From DATLFP01 sp035540955 (GTDB lineage: Bacteria; Actinomycetota; Acidimicrobiia; Acidimicrobiales; CADCSY01), in assembly GCA_035540955.1 (NCBI GenBank), contig DATLFP010000247.1, forward strand, positions 1 to 8,441: a stretch of 8,441 nucleotides of DNA, read 5' to 3'. The notes below the pieces were generated by a model that saw nothing but the letters and a program-made list of their open reading frames with translations, was not told the origin of the DNA and searched no databases. This document shows positions 6,041 to 8,441 of this stretch, piece after piece (position 1 is the stretch's first letter; every line of letters begins with the position of its first letter). The position numbers were made by a program, and so were the translations under genes.

Positions 6041-6793
6041 GTGGTGACCGGCACCGTGAGCGACCCCGAGGACCCCCGGCTCGACCCCTACCGGTCGCTG
6101 CGGGGCCGGCCCGCCGACGAGGCCACGTTCGTGATCGAGGGGGTCACCACCCTGCGCCAGGCGCTGGCCGCCGGCATCCGGCTCCGGTCGGCCCTGGTGC
6201 TGCCCACGCGGCGCGGCGAGGTCGACGGGCTCGGCATCGAGGTCCACGTCGCCGACCGGGCCACCTTCGAGCGCATCACCGGCTTCGACGTCCACCGCGG
6301 CGTGCTCGCCATCGCCGAGCGCCCGCCCGAGCCCGACGCCGCCGATCTGCTTGGCAGGTCGGACCGGGTACTGGCCCTCGAGGGCATCGCCGACTCGGCC
6401 AACGTCGGGTCGCTGTTCCGCAACGCCGCCGCCCTCGGTGCCGACGCCGTCGTGCTCGACCCGACCAGCTGCGACCCGCTGCTGCGGCGCTCGGTGCGGG
6501 TGTCGGTGGGGACGGTCCTGCGGGTGCCCTTCGCCCGGCTGCCGTCGTGGCCCGACGGCGTGGGCGACGCCGGGCACACCGTGCTCGCCCTGACCCCCGC
6601 CGGCGACGTCGACCTCGGGTCGCTCACCCCGCCGGGACGCTGGGTCCTGGCGGTCGGCACCGAGGGCGACGGCCTCTCGGACGCCGCGCTCGCCGCCGCC
6701 GACGCCCGCGTCCGCATCCCGATGGCCGCCGGCGTCGACTCGGTCAACGTCGCCACCGCCGCCGCCATCGCCCTCTGGGCCCTCACCCGCTGA
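6041..6793 (+). CDS. SpoU/TrmH-family RNA 2'-O-ribose methyltransferase
   Basis: A 250-residue SPOUT-class enzyme that transfers a methyl group from S-adenosylmethionine to a ribose 2'-OH of rRNA or tRNA. An N-terminal substrate-binding domain (about 10-95) begins DPYRSLRGRPADEATFVIEG. The knotted catalytic domain (about 107-250) has all three motifs: motif 1 LEGIADSANVGSLFRNA (113-129, with N121 and R127), motif 2 VLAVGTEGDGLS (202-213), and motif 3 IPMAAGVDSVNVATAAAIAL (227-246, with S234 and N236). It resembles the TsnR/RlmB-like group; the target nucleotide is unknown. Three GTG codons could start it, 6041, 6044 and 6056; 6044 fits a leaderless transcript best, while 6041 is the longest. 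It is divergent from P450 and ends before a strong hairpin. Confidence 0.92.
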   Translation: MVTGTVSDPEDPRLDPYRSLRGRPADEATFVIEGVTTLRQALAAGIRLRSALVLPTRRGEVDGLGIEVHVADRATFERITGFDVHRGVLAIAERPPEPDAADLLGRSDRVLALEGIADSANVGSLFRNAAALGADAVVLDPTSCDPLLRRSVRVSVGTVLRVPFARLPSWPDGVGDAGHTVLALTPAGDVDLGSLTPPGRWVLAVGTEGDGLSDAALAAADARVRIPMAAGVDSVNVATAAAIALWALTR

Positions 6794-6800
6794 CCGCGCC

Positions 6801-6849
6801 CGTCTTGTGGCACTTCCTTTCGCCCGGCGACAGGAACCGCCACAAGACG
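6801..6849. terminator. Long hairpin between convergent genes
   Basis: CGTCTTGTGGC (6801-6811) and GCCACAAGACG (6839-6849) form a perfect 11-bp stem. After a two-by-two internal loop it continues with TTCCT (6814-6818) and AGGAA (6832-6836), capped by a CGCCCGGCG loop. It lies eight bases after the methyltransferase stop and eleven bases from the phospholipase stop on the other strand, so it would serve as a terminator for both. The structured, imperfectly symmetric form would also suit a dispersed REP-like element; one window cannot distinguish these. Confidence 0.7.
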
Positions 6850-6860
6850 CGTCGACGCGG

Positions 6861-7913
6861 CTATTCGCGCAGCTGGGTGGCGTCGCAGGCGGGGGCGACC
6901 ACCGGGTTGCAGCGGGCGACGCCGCCGCCGGGCAGGGCCACCGCGTAGTCGCTGAAGCGGGTGTCGGGGACGAGGTAGTCGGTGCTCACCCAGTGCGCCC
7001 CGCTGGCCAGTGCGGCGTCGCGCTGGGCGGGGTCGTTGCGACGCGCCTGCATCGTCTCGGCGTCGGCGCGGGTGCGCACGAGGTTGCCGGCGGCGACGGC
7101 GGACCGGATGCGCTCGCCGTCGGCGGCGGGATCGTTGAGCTTGACGAACCCGGTGGCGTTCGTGAACAGGATGTCGCCGCCGTACCTGTCGTGGAGGTCG
7201 TCGTTGTCGAGGGCGAAGAGGACGCGGCCGCGGACGTCGTCGAGCGCCGGCCACGTGGCGCCGTCGCGGTCGGCGGGTCGGACCAGCTCGTCGTCGGCGA
7301 ACACCGAGCGGATCTCGGCGTCGAGGGCGGCGAAGGTCGCGGCGTCGAAGTCGGGCGGGTCGACGAACCCGAGTCCGGCGGGGTCGGGGGTCGGCGTCTG
7401 CTTGGCCTCCAGCAGGATCATCACCGGGATGTGGGAGGGGTGGTCCTGCGACCACGCCCGCACCTCGTCGAGGCAGGCGATCAGCGTGAGGCACGTCGAG
7501 TTGAAGTCGATGTCGGCCGAGTGGAGGACCTTGAACCCCGGCGCGTCGAGCGCGTCGAGACCGGACGCCGTCGGCCGATCGACGAGGGCGAGGCCGCGGC
7601 GCTCGGCGTAGAGGCCGCCCACGGGATCGGCGTACACGTCGAGCTCGAGCTGGCGGGCCCCCTGGGCCTCGAGCTGCTCACGCAGGCTAGGGTGGGCGTA
7701 GTCGAGGCCGAGGCCCGTCGGTTCGCTGAACGCGGTGACCAGCTCGAGGACGTCGGGGTCCATGGCCGCTCGGTAGCTGTTGTGGGTGCCGAGCACCTGG
7801 ATCTCGTTGAGCCGCACGGGCGCCGCCGTCGTCGGCGGGTCATCGGCGTCGTCGCCGGTGCAGCCGACGGCGAGCACCAGCGCGGCGAGGACGGATGCCA
7901 GCGGACGAGACAC
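6861..7913 (-). CDS. Ca2+-dependent PI-specific phospholipase C-like lipoprotein
   Basis: A 350-residue secreted protein. Residues 1-18 form a lipoprotein signal (MSRPLASVLAALVLAVGC) with C18 as the acylation site, followed by an acidic, Pro/Thr linker. The catalytic domain begins LNEIQVLGTHNSYR (35-48), with H44 the expected catalytic histidine. It continues with QLELDVY (88-94), of TIM-barrel PLC/GDPD type with acidic metal ligands, and VLHSADIDFNSTCLTLIACL (129-148). C141/C147 and C335/C343 may form disulfides. These patterns match the calcium-dependent PI-PLC family first seen in Streptomyces; I cannot place the second catalytic histidine with certainty (H131 is a candidate). The likely substrate is phosphatidylinositol, common in actinobacterial membranes. 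GTG 7913 is chosen because it gives the signal peptide and follows a -10 box by six bases; the frame upstream to 8087 is a shadow. Confidence 0.85.
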   Translation of the reverse strand: MSRPLASVLAALVLAVGCTGDDADDPPTTAAPVRLNEIQVLGTHNSYRAAMDPDVLELVTAFSEPTGLGLDYAHPSLREQLEAQGARQLELDVYADPVGGLYAERRGLALVDRPTASGLDALDAPGFKVLHSADIDFNSTCLTLIACLDEVRAWSQDHPSHIPVMILLEAKQTPTPDPAGLGFVDPPDFDAATFAALDAEIRSVFADDELVRPADRDGATWPALDDVRGRVLFALDNDDLHDRYGGDILFTNATGFVKLNDPAADGERIRSAVAAGNLVRTRADAETMQARRNDPAQRDAALASGAHWVSTDYLVPDTRFSDYAVALPGGGVARCNPVVAPACDATQLRE

Positions 7914-7935
7914 GGGCGGAGCGTACGGTTCCCCG
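7914..7935. promoter_or_regulatory. 22-bp divergent region with overlapping -10 boxes
   Basis: Two GTG starts face away from each other across 22 bp. AGCGTACGGT (7920-7929) holds both -10 boxes: TACGGT (7924-7929, plus) lies six bases before GTG 7936, and TACGCT (7925-7920, minus) lies six bases before GTG 7913. The boxes share the TA at 7924-7925, and both transcripts would start on the GTG and be leaderless. There is no ribosome binding site on either side. A poor -35 (TTGCGG, minus, 7946-7941) is all I see further out. Confidence 0.6.
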
Positions 7936-8441
7936 GTGGCCCGCAACCGGGTGACCCCGTTCGGCACCATCGAGGACCTGCGGGGCCGGGGGCTGCTCAT
8001 GGGCAACCGGGGGATCCTCCACGAAGGTCGCGAGATCCGCCGGCGGTGGGCGAGCACGGCGTGGATCGCGTGCGTGCTCGAGTTCAAGGGATGGCGGGCG
8101 CCGCAGTGGGCACGGGGCCACTACACGCCGCTGTTCTTCCTCGACGAGGCCACCGCCCTCGCCGCCGGTCACCGCCCGTGCGCGCTGTGCCAGCGGGCCG
8201 ACCACCGCCGGTTCCGCACCGCCTGGGGCGAGATGCCGCTGCCCGAGATCGACGCCACGCTCCACCGGGAGCGCACCGGCGAGCGCCCGGTCGTGGCCGC
8301 CGCCGACCTCACCGACGGCGCCATGGTGGCCGTCGACGGCACCGCCCACCTCGTGCTCGGAGGCGCGCTGCGGCCGTGGTCGATGACCGGCTACGGCCCA
8401 CCCCTCGCCCTCCCGGCCACCGTCACCCTCCTCACCCCCGC
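7936..8441 (+). CDS. Conserved-looking protein with CxxC motif, partial
   Basis: An open frame from GTG 7936 that is still open at the window end (168 codons seen). I believe it is real because of its ordered, non-repetitive composition and leaderless promoter, but I cannot name its family with confidence. It begins VARNRVTPFGTIEDLRGRGL and includes MGNRGILHE (22-30), AWIACVLEFKGWR (42-54), a YTPLFFLDEATALAAGHRPCALCQRADHRRF segment (63-93) with C82 and C85, and a C-terminal part with DGAMVAVDGTAHLVLGGALRPWSMTGYG (127-154). G-H-R-P-C-x-x-C recalls the metal-binding corner of Ada-type proteins, so a zinc site is possible but the fold is unassigned. No signal peptide or membrane helix is seen. 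The strand opposite carries only shadow frames (7840-8349). Confidence 0.75.
   Translation, partial: MARNRVTPFGTIEDLRGRGLLMGNRGILHEGREIRRRWASTAWIACVLEFKGWRAPQWARGHYTPLFFLDEATALAAGHRPCALCQRADHRRFRTAWGEMPLPEIDATLHRERTGERPVVAAADLTDGAMVAVDGTAHLVLGGALRPWSMTGYGPPLALPATVTLLTP

Noticed and set aside
6848..6859. Perfect 12-bp palindrome CGCGTCGACGCG next to the phospholipase stop
   Set aside because: It is made only of GC-rich steps that are frequent in this DNA and adjoins the larger hairpin, so I give it no separate function.
7914..8087. N-terminal extension of the phospholipase frame
   Set aside because: It would bury the lipoprotein signal peptide inside the protein and overlaps the divergent gene.

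Overview
The window is very GC-rich, gene-dense DNA of actinobacterial character. Several features point that way: GTG starts are common, at least three genes look leaderless with a TANNNT -10 box six bases from the start codon, spacers are short, and the gene families (SNF2 helicase, RIO1-type kinase, class I P450, Ca2+-dependent PI-PLC lipoprotein) are typical. An acidimicrobial-type actinobacterium is my guess, not a demonstrated assignment. No tRNA, rRNA, CRISPR array, integrase or insertion sequence was seen; this reads as ordinary chromosome.

Layout. (1) Positions 1-497, plus strand: the tail of an SNF2-family helicase, then a small unknown protein. They are joined by three 17-bp units that create a chain of ATGA-overlapping six-codon mini-ORFs. 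(2) 493-2569, plus strand: an AT-richer promoter with repeated CCTGATCA boxes, an ArsR-family repressor lacking cysteine, and a SulP anion transporter with a STAS domain whose start overlaps the repressor stop (ATGA). This is a regulator-transporter operon. (3) 2535-4576, minus strand, converging on SulP: a RIO1-like kinase followed 29 bp later by a CNNM/CBS/CorC-type membrane protein. (4) 4577-4784: the RIO1 leader and the P450 terminator. The leader holds a possible 17-codon upstream ORF (MTVCVC...) with a strong Shine-Dalgarno, and inverted repeats that cannot all form together. (5) 4785-6005, minus strand: a cytochrome P450. (6) 6041-6793, plus strand, divergent from the P450 across 35 bp: a SpoU/TrmH-type RNA 2'-O-methyltransferase. 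(7) 6801-6849: a long near-perfect hairpin between convergent genes. (8) 6861-7913, minus strand: a secreted lipoprotein of the Ca2+-dependent PI-specific phospholipase C family. (9) 7936-8441, plus strand and cut by the window end: a conserved-looking protein with a CxxC motif, divergent from the phospholipase across only 22 bp. The two -10 boxes there overlap.

The genes do not form one pathway. The units that work together are ArsR-SulP and probably the RIO1 kinase with the CBS membrane protein. The points most worth a second look are regulatory: the RIO1 leader, the overlapping divergent leaderless promoters, and the ATGA mini-ORF chain. All family calls were made by eye from motifs; no search was run.
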